The position numbers and the translations under genes were made by a program. Under the pieces are notes generated by a model. It searched no databases and was not told the origin of the DNA. It saw only the letters and a list, made by a program, of their open reading frames with translations. Shown here in pieces: positions 22,721 through 33,742 of a DNA stretch of 64,000 bases (position 1 is the first letter of the stretch; every line of letters starts with the position of its first letter). This DNA is from Hyphomicrobiales bacterium (GTDB lineage Bacteria > Pseudomonadota > Alphaproteobacteria > Rhizobiales > Aestuariivirgaceae), in NCBI GenBank assembly GCA_026990765.1, contig JALXCV010000151.1:34353-98352 (forward strand), written 5' to 3'.

Positions 22721-23334
22721 TCCAGTACCTTCTTTGATACCACGCCGCCCTTTTCATCCAGTTCATAGATTATTGGCACACCGGTTGCTATTTCCATTCC
22801 GACAATTGCTTCACCGCTAAGACCTTCCAGTGACATGACCAGCGCCCGCAATGAGTTGCCATGTGCAGAAACCAGTATCTGACCACCTTCCAGCACTCTG
22901 GGTTTGATCACATTTTCATAATAGGGCAGTACTCTTTCTGCAGTGTCTTTCAGGCTTTCACCGCCTGGGGGCGGTGTATCATATGAGCGGCGCCAGATAT
23001 GTACCTGCTCCTCGCCCCACTTCTTTCTTGCATCATCCTTGTTAAGACCGATCAGATCACCATAATTGCGTTCATTCAGCGCCAGATCATATTTGGTATC
23101 GAGTCCGCTCTGGCCAAGCTCTTTCAACATCAGCTCCAGCGTATGATGAGCTCTAACCAGTTCACTCGTATAGGCAAGATCAAACTTGAAACCAAGCTCA
23201 GCCAGCTGCTTGCCGGCTCTGATAGCCTCTTTTATACCCTGTTCTGTCAGATCCGGATCAGCCCATCCGGTAAACAGGTTCTTCATGTTCCATTCGCTTT
23301 GGCCATGTCTTACAAGTACTAGAGTGCGTTGCAT
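22717..23334 (-). CDS. gpmA: 2,3-bisphosphoglycerate-dependent phosphoglycerate mutase
   Basis: [29 protein letters not shown]. Confidence 0.96.
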   Translation of the reverse strand: MQRTLVLVRHGQSEWNMKNLFTGWADPDLTEQGIKEAIRAGKQLAELGFKFDLAYTSELVRAHHTLELMLKELGQSGLDTKYDLALNERNYGDLIGLNKDDARKKWGEEQVHIWRRSYDTPPPGGESLKDTAERVLPYYENVIKPRVLEGGQILVSAHGNSLRALVMSLEGLSGEAIVGMEIATGVPIIYELDEKGGVVSKKVLD

Positions 23335-23356
23335 CAGTTAAATCCGTTCTGATAGT

Positions 23357-24169
23357 TCAGTTTTTCAAATTAAGGACATCGGTCATATCATATAGACCGG
23401 GTTTTTTATCAAAAGCCCATTTAGCTGCCTTGAGCGCGCCATGAGCAAAAATATCGCGTGACTGGGCCCGATGTTCCAGCCTTATCATTTCATCCGGCCC
23501 GGCAAAAATTACGCTATGTTCACCAACCACACTGCCACCACGTAATGTTGCAAATCCGATTGCACCTTCAGGTCTGGCTCCTGTATGTCCATCACGGCTG
23601 CGAATCGAATTTTCCTCAAGCTCAATATCACGACCCCTTGCCGCAGCTTCTCCCAAAAGCAGAGCAGTACCAGATGGTGCATCAATCTTGTGGCGATGGT
23701 GCATCTCGACGATTTCAATATCAAAATTAACATCAAGAGTAGCTGCGATATTGCGCACTGCTGCGGCCAGAACATTAACCCCGAGACTCATATTACCGGA
23801 TTTGACAATACGGGCATGGCGGGCAGCCGCCTCAATACTGGCCTGATCGGTGCTGCTGAAGCCGGTAGTACCGATCACATGCACAATTCTTGCCTGTGCC
23901 GCCAGTTCAACCATGGAAACACTTGCAGCTGGAATCGTAAAATCAATCAGCCCGTCAATATGGGTAAACAGTTCAAGCGGCTTATCGGTAATGCTGACAT
24001 TGATCTCGCCAATTCCTGCCAGTAATCCGGCATCATGCCCGATATGCGGGCTGCCCGGTGATTCGATCGCTCCGGCAACCTCGCACCCGTCAGTTTCATG
24101 TATTACCCGGATCAGGGTCTGGCCCATACGGCCACCGGCCCCGGCTATGGCTATTTTCATATTGTTCAT
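23357..24169 (-). CDS. dapB: 4-hydroxy-tetrahydrodipicolinate reductase
   Basis: [33 protein letters not shown]. Confidence 0.97.
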   Translation of the reverse strand: MNNMKIAIAGAGGRMGQTLIRVIHETDGCEVAGAIESPGSPHIGHDAGLLAGIGEINVSITDKPLELFTHIDGLIDFTIPAASVSMVELAAQARIVHVIGTTGFSSTDQASIEAAARHARIVKSGNMSLGVNVLAAAVRNIAATLDVNFDIEIVEMHHRHKIDAPSGTALLLGEAAARGRDIELEENSIRSRDGHTGARPEGAIGFATLRGGSVVGEHSVIFAGPDEMIRLEHRAQSRDIFAHGALKAAKWAFDKKPGLYDMTDVLNLKN

Positions 24170-24192
24170 TGCTTTACCTCTTTACCGGCAGA

Positions 24193-26592
24193 CTAACCGC
24201 GCAATACCCCGCCAGTTGCCTTTCCAACCTTGTCGATAATCTTTTTTGATACAGTTTCGATATCTTCATCGGTAAGGGTCTGGCTGTCTGGTTGCAGTGT
24301 AACCTCAACCGCCAGTGACTTTTTACCCTCTCCAACAGATTTACCAACAAACAGGTCAAAGACACTGACATCACTGATCAGTTTTTTATCAGCCCCGCGT
24401 ACTGCCTGAACCAGTTTGCCTGCAGCAATATCTTCATTCACAATGAAGGCAAAGTCGCGTTTCACAGCCATGAGATCTGAAATATTCAGGGCACCACGCG
24501 CCGATGTTTTGCGTTTCGGTGCCGGAATATTGTTAATGACCATCTCGAATCCACAAACCGGACCCTTGATTCCCATTTTCGCCAAAACCCCTGGATGCAG
24601 TTCACCAAACCAGCCAAGCTGATTTTTCGGACCAAGTTGCACAGTTCCGCAACGACCTGGGTGATACCATTCAGGTCCACCCTGTATGATCTGCACTGAA
24701 TTAACCGGCGCACCCGCTGCTGCCAGTGCCTGCATAATATCGGTTTTGGCATCAAAACTGTCTACTGCCCGGTTTGGGCCGGCCCAGTGGCGCGGTGAAT
24801 CAAATCCGGTTCTGATTGCAGCAGCCCGCAATTCCTCCTCATCAGGTTCAAGCCCTTTATAGGTCTGACCAAGTTCGAACAACCTTACATCAGGATAACC
24901 ACGGGCATGATTGCGACCGGCAGCTGCAATAAGATTGGGCAGCAGGGAAGGGCGCATATCAGACAATTCAACCGAGATAGGATTGGCAAGTTTCAGACAT
25001 TCATCGCCACCACCAAACATTACGGCCAGCTTTTCCGGCAGGAAGGAATAGGTTACAGCTTCATGCAGACCCCGCCCAGCAAGACAGCGTCTGGTTTTCA
25101 ACATCCGGCGCTGTTGCAGATTCAATACCGGCTTTGCAACCGCATCTGAACGAGGCATGGCAACTGGTTCGATAGTATCGAGTCCGGCAATTCGGCAAAC
25201 CTCTTCCACCAGATCAGCCTCACCATTTACATCTGGTCTCCATCCGGGAACAGAACATTCTAGCCCATCAGATTTTTCAGTAACTGCAAATCCAAGATCA
25301 GTCAGAATCCTGGCCTGTTGTGACAATTTTATATCCAGTCCACCAAGGGTTTTGACTCGAGACGAGCGAAGAAAGAATGAGCGTGAATAGTCCGGCATTT
25401 TGCCTGCAATCACAAGATCAGATGCTTCACCGCCACATAATTGCAGAATCATTTCCGTTGCAAGTTCGGCCCCGTCAAATGTAAAGCCGGGATCAACACC
25501 CCGTTCAAATCTGTAACGAGCATCAGAAATTATATTGAGCTTGCGGCCCGTAGTAGCAGTTCTGATCGGATCAAACAGTGCAACTTCCAAAAACACATTT
25601 ATGGTTTCATCACTGCACCCGCTATCCATACCGCCCATGATTCCGCCAAGCGCCTGTGGACCAGCAGCATCAGCAATAACAGTCATGCTGTCATCAAGCT
25701 CATAAGTCTTTTCGTCAAGAGCGTTGATTTTTTCACCATTCCTTGCCATGCGAATGGTGATATTGCCATCAAGCTTGTCGGCATCAAACACATGCAATGG
25801 TCTTGCATGAGCAAATGAAACATAGTTGGTGATATCAACCAGAGCAGAAATCGGTCTTAGACCAATTGCCCTTAACCGGCGCTGCAGCCATTCAGGTGAT
25901 GGTCCGTTTTTGATATTTCTGAAATAGCGGCCAATAAATAACGGGCATGCCTTATTATCATCATCCAGATCGATAGAAACGCTGATATCAGAGCTAAATT
26001 CTCCAGATACCTTGTTAATGATCAAAGGTTTGAGAGTGCCAATACCCTTTGCTGCCAGATCACGGGCAACACCATAAATACCAAGAGCATCAGGGCGATT
26101 GGGGGTAATTGCAATATCAAATACCGGATCATCAATGCCCAGTGCTTCTGCTGCAGAAGTGCCAACTGCATGGTCACCTTCAAGTTCGATAATACCGTCA
26201 TGTTCATCCGAGATCATCAATTCACGCTGCGAGCACATCATGCCGGCTGATTCAACACCTCGAATAATACCTTTTTGCAAATCCACACCGGTGCCGGGAA
26301 TATAGGTTCCAGCGCCAGCAAAGATGCCAGTCAATCCGGTTTTGGCATTGGGAGCCCCGCAAACAACCTGTACCATGCCATTGGCCGTTTCAACATCACA
26401 TACTTTAAGGCGATCAGCGTCTGGATGCTGGCGGGCCTCGATTATTTTTCCCACGCTAAAGCCTGACAGAGCTTCGCCCGGATTTTCCAGCCCTTCAACT
26501 TCCAGCCCGATATCATTAAGAGCTGTAACCAGCTGTTCAACGGTTGCATCAGTTTCCAGATAATCTTTCAGCCAGGAGAGTGTAAACTTCAT
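24193..26592 (-). CDS. pheT: Phenylalanyl-tRNA synthetase beta subunit
   Basis: [21 protein letters not shown]; tRNA-bind and B3/B4 domains; start refined from 26652. Confidence 0.97.
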   Translation of the reverse strand: MKFTLSWLKDYLETDATVEQLVTALNDIGLEVEGLENPGEALSGFSVGKIIEARQHPDADRLKVCDVETANGMVQVVCGAPNAKTGLTGIFAGAGTYIPGTGVDLQKGIIRGVESAGMMCSQRELMISDEHDGIIELEGDHAVGTSAAEALGIDDPVFDIAITPNRPDALGIYGVARDLAAKGIGTLKPLIINKVSGEFSSDISVSIDLDDDNKACPLFIGRYFRNIKNGPSPEWLQRRLRAIGLRPISALVDITNYVSFAHARPLHVFDADKLDGNITIRMARNGEKINALDEKTYELDDSMTVIADAAGPQALGGIMGGMDSGCSDETINVFLEVALFDPIRTATTGRKLNIISDARYRFERGVDPGFTFDGAELATEMILQLCGGEASDLVIAGKMPDYSRSFFLRSSRVKTLGGLDIKLSQQARILTDLGFAVTEKSDGLECSVPGWRPDVNGEADLVEEVCRIAGLDTIEPVAMPRSDAVAKPVLNLQQRRMLKTRRCLAGRGLHEAVTYSFLPEKLAVMFGGGDECLKLANPISVELSDMRPSLLPNLIAAAGRNHARGYPDVRLFELGQTYKGLEPDEEELRAAAIRTGFDSPRHWAGPNRAVDSFDAKTDIMQALAAAGAPVNSVQIIQGGPEWYHPGRCGTVQLGPKNQLGWFGELHPGVLAKMGIKGPVCGFEMVINNIPAPKRKTSARGALNISDLMAVKRDFAFIVNEDIAAGKLVQAVRGADKKLISDVSVFDLFVGKSVGEGKKSLAVEVTLQPDSQTLTDEDIETVSKKIIDKVGKATGGVLRG

Positions 26593-27671
26593 GACAGACC
26601 TCCCGCTAATGTAGGAACATTGAGGGTTGAAAACCCGTAATGGCGCAACCATCGCAAATCGGTTTCAAAAAAGGCGCGCAGATCAGGAATGCCATATTTC
26701 AGCATGGCAATCCTGTCCAGTCCCAGCCCGAAAGCAAAGCCCTGCACCTTGTCAGGATCATGTCCGCCAGCTCGTATGACATTTGGATGCACCATGCCGC
26801 TGCCCAGAATTTCCAGCCAGTCATCACCAACCCCGATTTTTACCTGCCCGTCCTGCCAGGAGCAGTTAATGTCTACTTCCATCGATGGCTCGGTAAACGG
26901 GAAGTGTGATGATCGAAAACGCATCTTGACTTCATCGGTTTCAAAAAATGCCTTGCAGAACTCTAATAGACACCATTTGAGATTGCCCAGATGAGTGGTT
27001 TCATCCAGAACCAGCCCTTCAATCTGATGGAACATCGGAGTATGTGTCTGGTCTGAATCACAACGGAAAGTACGCCCCGGCGCGATAATGCGGATTGGCG
27101 GCTGCGATTTCTCCATTGTGTGTATCTGCACCGGTGATGTGTGAGTACGCAAGACCTTGCGCGAACCATCCGGCCCCGGGTTGAAATAGAAAGTATCATG
27201 TTCCTGGCGTGCTGGATGTTCATCAGGAATATTCAGCGCCCCGAAATTATACCAGTCAGATTCAATATGTGAGCCTTCAGCAACTGAAAAACCCAGATCA
27301 CCAAAAATCTGTACAACTTCTTCCCAGACCTGCGATACGGGATGAATGCTGCCGGTCTGTACAGGCCGGTGCGGCAAGGTTACATCCACAATCTCTGTCA
27401 GCAACCGTTCCTCAAGTGCTGCTGCCTGCAACTCGTCACGTCTGGCAGCAATGGCATCAGCAATAACGCTCTTTAGTGCATTCAGTGACTGGCCTGCTGC
27501 CTTGCGCTCGTCAGGAGCCATTGCTCCCAAACCTTTCATGCGTGCGGAAATGCTGCCCTTTTTGCCAAGAGCGCCAATGCGTATCTGCTCAAGCACATTA
27601 TCATCACCCGCTGCGGTAATTTCCGCCAGCAATGTGGTTTGCAGTTGCTCTATATCGGGTTGTTCAGCCAT
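26589..27671 (-). CDS. pheS: Phenylalanyl-tRNA synthetase alpha subunit
   Basis: [58 protein letters not shown]; start MAEQPD refined from 27761. Confidence 0.97.
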   Translation of the reverse strand: MAEQPDIEQLQTTLLAEITAAGDDNVLEQIRIGALGKKGSISARMKGLGAMAPDERKAAGQSLNALKSVIADAIAARRDELQAAALEERLLTEIVDVTLPHRPVQTGSIHPVSQVWEEVVQIFGDLGFSVAEGSHIESDWYNFGALNIPDEHPARQEHDTFYFNPGPDGSRKVLRTHTSPVQIHTMEKSQPPIRIIAPGRTFRCDSDQTHTPMFHQIEGLVLDETTHLGNLKWCLLEFCKAFFETDEVKMRFRSSHFPFTEPSMEVDINCSWQDGQVKIGVGDDWLEILGSGMVHPNVIRAGGHDPDKVQGFAFGLGLDRIAMLKYGIPDLRAFFETDLRWLRHYGFSTLNVPTLAGGLS

Positions 27672-27699
27672 ATTATCCTCTCCGGGAATGTGCCAAAAC

Positions 27700-27801
27700 A
27701 AAAAAACCGGATACATCAGCCCTGTCGACTTAATCGACAGATGCGGTGATGGACCCGGCAAAATGAAGTAATGACCGGGCAGAAACTACCCGGTTCGGCA
27801 T
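27700..27801 (-). promoter_or_regulatory. Attenuator-like leader with U-run terminator upstream of pheS
   Basis: Minus strand: ACCGGG(27794-27789)/CCCGGT(27779-27774) hairpin; CCGGGTCCATCA(27758-27747)/TGATGTATCCGG(27718-27707) enclosing CTGTCGA-TTAAG-TCGACAG, then TTTTTTT. CCCGG of segment 2 can alternatively pair with CCGGG of segment 3. Confidence 0.55.
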
Positions 27802-27802
27802 G

Positions 27803-28159
27803 CTATTGAAGCGCAGCCCGGGCCTGATCGACCAGAGCCTTGAAAGCTTCAGGCTCGCGCACCGCAAGATCAGCCATAACTTTACGGTCAATCTCGATAC
27901 CTGCTTTGCTGAGCCCGTTGATAAATCGTCCATATGTCATATCGTGCTGGCGTGCAGCAGCATTGATACGCTGAATCCACAATGAACGGAAATTGCGCTT
28001 GCGCTGGCGCCGGTCGCGATAAGCATACTGGCCAGCCTTTTCGACTGCCTGTTTGGCAACCCTGAATGTATTTTTACGACGGCCATAATAGCCCTTTGCG
28101 GCTTTTATAACTTTTTTATGCCGGGCGTGGCCGGTTGTTCCGCGCGTTGTACGTGCCAT
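27803..28159 (-). CDS. rplT: 50S ribosomal protein L20
   Basis: [35 protein letters not shown]. Confidence 0.99.
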   Translation of the reverse strand: MARTTRGTTGHARHKKVIKAAKGYYGRRKNTFRVAKQAVEKAGQYAYRDRRQRKRNFRSLWIQRINAAARQHDMTYGRFINGLSKAGIEIDRKVMADLAVREPEAFKALVDQARAALQ

Positions 28160-28199
28160 GGAACCTGTCTCCTTGGAATTATCTTATCTGGTAGCTTTA

Positions 28200-28397
28200 T
28201 CAGCTGTTGGGCATGAATTTACGGATGATCTTTGCATCTGCATCTGAAAGGATCTGCGTTCCGCGCAAATTGCGAATCTGCTTGTTGGTACGCTTGATCA
28301 TGCCGTGCTGCTTTTTAGACTGGCTTCCACGGACCTTGCCTGATGCGGTAAGCTTGAACCGCTTTTTGGCAGAGGATTTTGTCTTCATCTTGGGCAT
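28200..28397 (-). CDS. rpmI: 50S ribosomal protein L35
   Basis: [36 protein letters not shown]. Confidence 0.99.
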   Translation of the reverse strand: MPKMKTKSSAKKRFKLTASGKVRGSQSKKQHGMIKRTNKQIRNLRGTQILSDADAKIIRKFMPNS

Positions 28398-28441
28398 TTT
28401 GCTTTCCTTTGATTAAAACTGCTCTGGTATTAAGCATTTGA

Positions 28442-28529
28442 AGCTGCCACGGCATGCCCTTGAATTATCAAGGCCGGGCAGCTCTGAACGATGCGCTTTA
28501 TATGGTGCAATTACACAAATTGCAACCAT
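28442..28529 (-). promoter_or_regulatory. Tandem hairpins in the infC-rpmI spacer (candidate ribosomal-protein leader)
   Basis: Hairpin A (28502-28529): ATGG(T)TGCAATT-TGTGT-AATTGCACCAT on minus strand. Hairpin B (28442-28483): AGCTGCC CGGC CTTGA-TAAT-TCAAG ggcat GCCG t GGCAGCT. Neither is followed by a U-tract. Confidence 0.5.
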
Positions 28530-28565
28530 TATGGCGAAAGATTCGTATCTGTATTAATGGTCACA

Positions 28566-29105
28566 CTACCTTGGAGCCAGGATCATGGTCATCTGACGAC
28601 CTTCCATCTTGGCCATGGTTTCGATTTTGGCAATTTCGGCCATATCTTCTTCAACCCGCTTCATCAGCTCCCGGCCAAGCCCTGTATGGGCCATTTCACG
28701 GCCACGAAAGCGCACAGTGACTTTAACCTTGTCACCCTTGTCAATAAACTTGGATGCAGCTTTCATTTTGGTCTGATAGTCGTGGGTATCAATTCCCGGG
28801 CGCATTTTGATCTCTTTGACTTCGATCACTTTTTGCTTCTTGCGCGCTTCATTGGCTTTCTTTTGAGCCTGGAATTTGAACTTGCCGTAATCAAGAACCT
28901 TGCAAACAGGTGGCCTTGCGGTGGGTGATACTTCAACCAGATCAAGTCCGGCATCAAATGCGATGTCCAGACCTTCCTGAACGCTCATTACTCCGCGCTG
29001 CTCACCCTGTTCATCAATTACAAGAATTTGTTCGGCTTCAATTTTATCGTTGACGCGCGGTCCGTCATCACGAGGTCTTACCGGCGCCCTGTGTGGTCTG
29101 CGAAT
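28566..29105 (-). CDS. infC: Translation initiation factor IF-3 with AUU start codon
   Basis: The track ORF (28566-28988) lacks the IF-3 N-terminus; in-frame extension reads (M)[45 protein letters not shown], beginning at ATT 8 nt after an AAAGGAG ribosome binding site. Confidence 0.93.
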   Translation of the reverse strand: MRRPHRAPVRPRDDGPRVNDKIEAEQILVIDEQGEQRGVMSVQEGLDIAFDAGLDLVEVSPTARPPVCKVLDYGKFKFQAQKKANEARKKQKVIEVKEIKMRPGIDTHDYQTKMKAASKFIDKGDKVKVTVRFRGREMAHTGLGRELMKRVEEDMAEIAKIETMAKMEGRQMTMILAPR

Positions 29106-29261
29106 AACAATGTCTCCTTTTTTTCGTTGCTTTCATTATCATACTACCCCAAGACAACATGAAATTACCACGTTAATCTGCATATGACATGCCAATAACC
29201 TGCCTGCATCACAACTTCAAGCAACCTTTGGCTAATAAGCTATGAAAATTACAGGAAAAAC

Positions 29262-30059
29262 ATGATTAAACCGCTTTTTTTCACTTCCAAAGCTAAAATT
29301 TCTATCGCTTACCTGCATGATGGACCAACAGATACCGCATCCAGCAGCACCGGTATGTTCTGGCTGGGCGGGTTCATGTCAGATATGCGCGGTTCAAAAG
29401 CAGAAATAATTGCCGAATATGCCCGAACCGGCAAGCGTCCCTTTATGCGCATGGATTATTCCGGCCATGGTGAATCATCCGGCAAATTTGCCGATGGCAC
29501 CATTTCGCGCTGGCTTGATGAGGCTGTCAGCGCATTCCAGCTTAAAACCAAAGGTCCGCGCATCATAATCGGCTCCAGCATGGGTGGCTGGCTGGCTTTG
29601 TTGCTATATCGTTACTTGCGGGAAAATGCTGTCGATGATGCCAAACGCATAAAGGCTCTGGTGCTGATTGCACCGGCAGCTGATATGACCCAAAAGCTGA
29701 TGTGGGACAAATATGATGCAACGGTCAGGCAATCACTTGTCGACAAGGGCTTGCATTACCAGCCATCGGACTATGGTGATGAACCTTATCTGATTACCAA
29801 CGCACTGATTGAAGATGGTAAAAAACATCTCTTGATGCACCAACCTTTCAAGGTTGATTGTCCGGTAAGGATTTTGCAGGGGGAGGCAGACAGTGATGTT
29901 CCATGGCAACATGCAAAAGCCCTGTATGACATCATTGCAGGTAAGGATGTCTCATTCACTCTGGTAAAACATGGTGATCATCGACTGTCACGTCCCAATG
30001 ATCTGCAAAATCTTTTAAGTGTGCTGGAAGCTTTAGCGGTTGCCGGTGATGGAAGGTAA
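29262..30059 (+). CDS. Alpha/beta hydrolase
   Basis: FWLGGFMSDMRGSKA; MDYSGHGESSGKF; IIGSSMGGWLALLL nucleophile elbow. Confidence 0.9.
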   Translation: MIKPLFFTSKAKISIAYLHDGPTDTASSSTGMFWLGGFMSDMRGSKAEIIAEYARTGKRPFMRMDYSGHGESSGKFADGTISRWLDEAVSAFQLKTKGPRIIIGSSMGGWLALLLYRYLRENAVDDAKRIKALVLIAPAADMTQKLMWDKYDATVRQSLVDKGLHYQPSDYGDEPYLITNALIEDGKKHLLMHQPFKVDCPVRILQGEADSDVPWQHAKALYDIIAGKDVSFTLVKHGDHRLSRPNDLQNLLSVLEALAVAGDGR

Positions 30060-30908
30060 CAGTGCTTTTAGACCCTCGCGATAGGTCGGGTACTGAAATT
30101 CATAGCCAAGCTCGGTTTTTACTCGCTCATTTGATACCCGTTTTGATTCAGCAAAAAAACTCAAACCCATAGGAGTCATATCATCCGGGTTAAAGGCGAT
30201 TTCTTCAGGCGGTTCCATATTGAGCAGTCTGGCGGCATAGGTGACAACATCCTGCGGCGGGACAGCCTCATCATCGCAAACATTATAAACCCGGCCCGGA
30301 TTGGGTGCCTTGATCGATGCTTGCAAGATTGCGCACAGATCATCCACATGAATGCGAGAAAAGACCTGCCCAGGCTTGATCCGCCTTTTTGCTTTACCGG
30401 CAATCAGCTTTTCCAGCTGATTACTGCCCGGCCCATAAATGCCGGCCAGTCTGAAAATATGCACCGGTAATCCGCCAAGCTCGCATAATGACTGCCATTG
30501 TGCTTCAGCCAGCACCCTTTTGTCACCGCGCTCGGTTGAAGGTGATTCAGGGGTTGTTTCATCAACCAGACCACCTTGATGATCACCATAAACCCCGGTG
30601 GTTGAAAGATAACCAACCCAGTTGAATTGTCCCGCCCTATCCATCAGTTCACCTGCCATGGTGTGATAGACTATATCGCCTTCTACATTCGGTGGGATTG
30701 ATAATAAAATATCGGTTACATCATCCAGTAAACTGGCGGCTACTGGTTCACTGCCATCAAATAATCGACAGTCAATTCCATCATCTGTTAGCCTTTGGCA
30801 GACTTCATTGCTGCGGCTGGTTCCTGAAATTCTGTAACCTTCTTTTGCCATTAAACCGGCAAATCTTTGTCCGGTATAACCAAGGCCAAAAACAAACAGA
30901 TGTTTCAC
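30033..30908 (-). CDS. NAD-dependent epimerase/SDR-family protein (YeeZ-like)
   Basis: KHLFVFGLGYTGQRFAGLMAKEGYRISGTSR Rossmann motif; GTG start overlapping the queG stop. Confidence 0.85.
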   Translation of the reverse strand: MKHLFVFGLGYTGQRFAGLMAKEGYRISGTSRSNEVCQRLTDDGIDCRLFDGSEPVAASLLDDVTDILLSIPPNVEGDIVYHTMAGELMDRAGQFNWVGYLSTTGVYGDHQGGLVDETTPESPSTERGDKRVLAEAQWQSLCELGGLPVHIFRLAGIYGPGSNQLEKLIAGKAKRRIKPGQVFSRIHVDDLCAILQASIKAPNPGRVYNVCDDEAVPPQDVVTYAARLLNMEPPEEIAFNPDDMTPMGLSFFAESKRVSNERVKTELGYEFQYPTYREGLKALLPSITGNR

Positions 30909-32026
30909 AATGCACTCCCATCCCATTCCTGCCTGACACTTGCAGCAGTTTCGCCAGCATAGTACCTGTCACGTATTCTGGCAAAGTCTCCATCATCCAG
31001 CAACTGCCTGATTGCCCACACAGCCATGGCCCGCACCAGTTCTGATTCATCAGCCAACAGTTTTTTTGCATGTTTTGCCAGTTCCACATCCTGTGAATTG
31101 CCAATGGCAATCAGAACATTGCGAACAAACTTGTTGCGCCCTATCCTTTTAACTGGTGAGCGGGAAAAGAACGATCTGAAAGCGGCATCATCAAGCCCGG
31201 ACAGGAAATCCAGTCCCGGTGCCACAAGATCATCTCTGGCAATGAGCTTTTCTTCTTTGGCTTTCTGGGCAAACTTGTTCCATGGACAAACGGCCAGACA
31301 ATCATCGCAACCATAAATCCGGTTACCCATGGGCTGGCGAAACTCAACCGGTATGTGGCCGCCATATTCTATCGTCAGATATGAAATACAGCGCCTGGCT
31401 TCCAGCTTGTAGGGACCGGCAAAGGCGCTGGTTGGACAGATGTTGAGACAGGCATCACAGCTGCCGCATCTGTCATTTTGCCGCTGGTCATGTGCAAGAT
31501 TTGCTGTCGTCAAAATTGATCCAAGAAACAGCCATGAACCAAAATCCCCCGAAACCAGATTGGTATGTTTGCCCTGCCAGCCAAGCCCGGCCTTTGCCGC
31601 CAATGGTTTTTCCAGCAATGGAGCAGTATCGACAAACACCTTGACGTCCTGACCCGATCTGGATGCAAACCAGCCTGCCAGCTGTTTCAACCGACCCTTC
31701 ATCAGATCATGATAATCCTTGTTCAGGGCATAAACAGAAATATTCCCGGTTGATTTAAGCTGTGTACGCAACAGCGGATCATTGTCAGGGCCATAATTGG
31801 TAGCCAGCATTATGGCAGTAACCGCATCATTCCACATGGCTTTGGGGCTTTTGCGCCGCTCCAGAGTGTCTTTCATCCATTTCATTTCGCCATGCCAGCT
31901 TCTGGCCACGAAATCATCCAGATGTTCTGATATTTCAGGGGCAAGCGTAACATCACATATGCCAACGGCATCAAAGCCCAGAGTACTTGCACGCTGTTTC
32001 AGCTCTTGCAGCAGTTTTTCAGGCAT
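30905..32026 (-). CDS. queG: Epoxyqueuosine reductase
   Basis: LGWQGKHTNLVSGDFGSWLFLGSILT; two 4Fe-4S motifs CGSCDACLNICPT and CDDCLAVCPWN. Confidence 0.96.
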   Translation of the reverse strand: MPEKLLQELKQRASTLGFDAVGICDVTLAPEISEHLDDFVARSWHGEMKWMKDTLERRKSPKAMWNDAVTAIMLATNYGPDNDPLLRTQLKSTGNISVYALNKDYHDLMKGRLKQLAGWFASRSGQDVKVFVDTAPLLEKPLAAKAGLGWQGKHTNLVSGDFGSWLFLGSILTTANLAHDQRQNDRCGSCDACLNICPTSAFAGPYKLEARRCISYLTIEYGGHIPVEFRQPMGNRIYGCDDCLAVCPWNKFAQKAKEEKLIARDDLVAPGLDFLSGLDDAAFRSFFSRSPVKRIGRNKFVRNVLIAIGNSQDVELAKHAKKLLADESELVRAMAVWAIRQLLDDGDFARIRDRYYAGETAASVRQEWDGSAL

Positions 32027-32029
32027 GAT

Positions 32030-32716
32030 CTAAAAATCAAGATCGGCATAAATGCGCGGCGGTGGCATGTTGCGTATCTGGTCAGCCAGTATTGGTCTGA
32101 ATGACCGCCGCGACTTGATACGCTGATACCATGCTTTTGCACGTTCATTTTCGCGCCATGGAACGTCACCCAGATAATCAAGGGTTGATAAATGTGCTGC
32201 TGCTGCAAAATCTGCCAGTGTCAGTTCATCACCGGCCAGCCAGTTTCGATCATCAGTCAATATACCGATATATTCCAGATGTGGCCTGATATTTTTAAGA
32301 GCCAAGCGAACCCGGTTCATATTTGGAGAACCGCCGCCAGCTTCTCGAGAAACAAACCGTCTTACCAGTTTTTCTCCAAGGATTGGAGCTGTGACTTCAT
32401 GATGAAACTTGCCATCAAACCATGCAATCAACCGTCGTATCTCGGCCCGCTGTTCAGGATTTTCACCAAGTAATGACAATGATCGATCAACAAGTGTATC
32501 TTCAAGATACTCACCAACTGCTTCAATACCGGCTGCAACTGTTCCATCATCATCGACAAAAACCGGTAACAGCCCGGCTGGATTAAGTTGCAGAAACTCA
32601 GCCTTGTCATCCCATGGGCGTTCTTCGATTAGCTCGGCATCCCGGTGATATTCACCCAGCACCAGCCGGATGCGTCGGCAATAGGGATCAAGTGAAAAAT
32701 GATAAAGTTGCGGCAT
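32030..32716 (-). CDS. Glutathione S-transferase family protein
   Basis: LYHFSLDPYCRRIRLVLGEYH; LNPAGLLPVFVDDDGTVAAGIEAVGEYLED; LAGDELTLADFAAAAHLSTLDYLG. Confidence 0.9.
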   Translation of the reverse strand: MPQLYHFSLDPYCRRIRLVLGEYHRDAELIEERPWDDKAEFLQLNPAGLLPVFVDDDGTVAAGIEAVGEYLEDTLVDRSLSLLGENPEQRAEIRRLIAWFDGKFHHEVTAPILGEKLVRRFVSREAGGGSPNMNRVRLALKNIRPHLEYIGILTDDRNWLAGDELTLADFAAAAHLSTLDYLGDVPWRENERAKAWYQRIKSRRSFRPILADQIRNMPPPRIYADLDF

Positions 32717-32866
32717 AATTTATTTCTGGTTCAATACTCTTAAACTATTATGAAAGATAAATGCGCCTAAGTTGCGGCACCTGTTTGCGTTCACTATACA
32801 GAAAAGCAAGCATGATCCAACAGTGATTCGATCAGTATTAATTCAATAATGGGGCCATGATCAGGA

Positions 32867-33700
32867 ATGTCAATTGAACAAATTATCATAATAGCCATTG
32901 TGCAGGGTATTACTGAGTTCCTGCCGATCTCCTCATCCGGGCATCTGGCCATATTATCTGATCTGGCTGGCTGGCCGGATCAGGGGCACGGTATTGATGT
33001 CATGGTGCATGTGGGTTCCTTGCTGGCTATCATCGTGTATTTCTGGAAAGATGTGCTCATGCTGCTTGCTGGTGGCTGGGATCTGGTCCGTGGACGCCTT
33101 ACAGATCCAGCTCGCATGGCGCTTTATATTGTACTGGCAACCATTCCTGCGGTGTTTTTCGGTCTGTTTTTGGAAAAATCAGGTATGCTGGATGCTGTTC
33201 GAAGTGATGTTGTCACCAAATTCAAGATTATAGGCTGGAATGCAATCATATTTGGTGTTTTGCTATATGTAGCTGATATTGCAGGCAAAAGTACTAAAAT
33301 CATGGAACATATGAAGATGAAGCCTGCCCTGACAATCGGGATTGCCCAGGCTTTTGCCCTGATACCGGGTACTTCACGTTCCGGTATTACCATGACCGCG
33401 GCGCGTCTGTTGGGTTTCAAGCGTCCAGAAGCTGCACGTTTTTCTTTCCTGCTTGGTATTCCCGCAATTGCCGGTGCCGGTGTTCTTACAATCAAAAAGG
33501 CAGTTGAAAGCGGAGCTGGCATATCATCAGATACCTATCTGGCCGCCGGGCTTACCTTTTTCTCTTCAATTACCGCCATTGCCATACTTATGACAATGGT
33601 CAAGCATATGAGCTTTCTGCCGTTTCTTGTCTATCGCCTGATGCTGGGAGGATTTCTCCTGTATATGGCATATTTCACTACCATGGGCACAGGTGCCTGA
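32867..33700 (+). CDS. uppP: Undecaprenyl-diphosphatase
   Basis: IAIVQGITEFLPISSSGHLAIL; LIPGTSRSGITMTAARLLGFKRPEAARFSFLLGIPAI. Confidence 0.97.
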   Translation: MSIEQIIIIAIVQGITEFLPISSSGHLAILSDLAGWPDQGHGIDVMVHVGSLLAIIVYFWKDVLMLLAGGWDLVRGRLTDPARMALYIVLATIPAVFFGLFLEKSGMLDAVRSDVVTKFKIIGWNAIIFGVLLYVADIAGKSTKIMEHMKMKPALTIGIAQAFALIPGTSRSGITMTAARLLGFKRPEAARFSFLLGIPAIAGAGVLTIKKAVESGAGISSDTYLAAGLTFFSSITAIAILMTMVKHMSFLPFLVYRLMLGGFLLYMAYFTTMGTGA

Positions 33701-33742
33701 TAAAAGACACCTGTTTGCCTGACCGGTCTGGTTGGGCTGCTA

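Noticed and set aside
27730-27933. 67-aa minus-strand ORF overlapping rplT
   Set aside because: Not considered a gene as listed; only its last 23 codons (after the rplT stop) are discussed, as a possible leader ORF.
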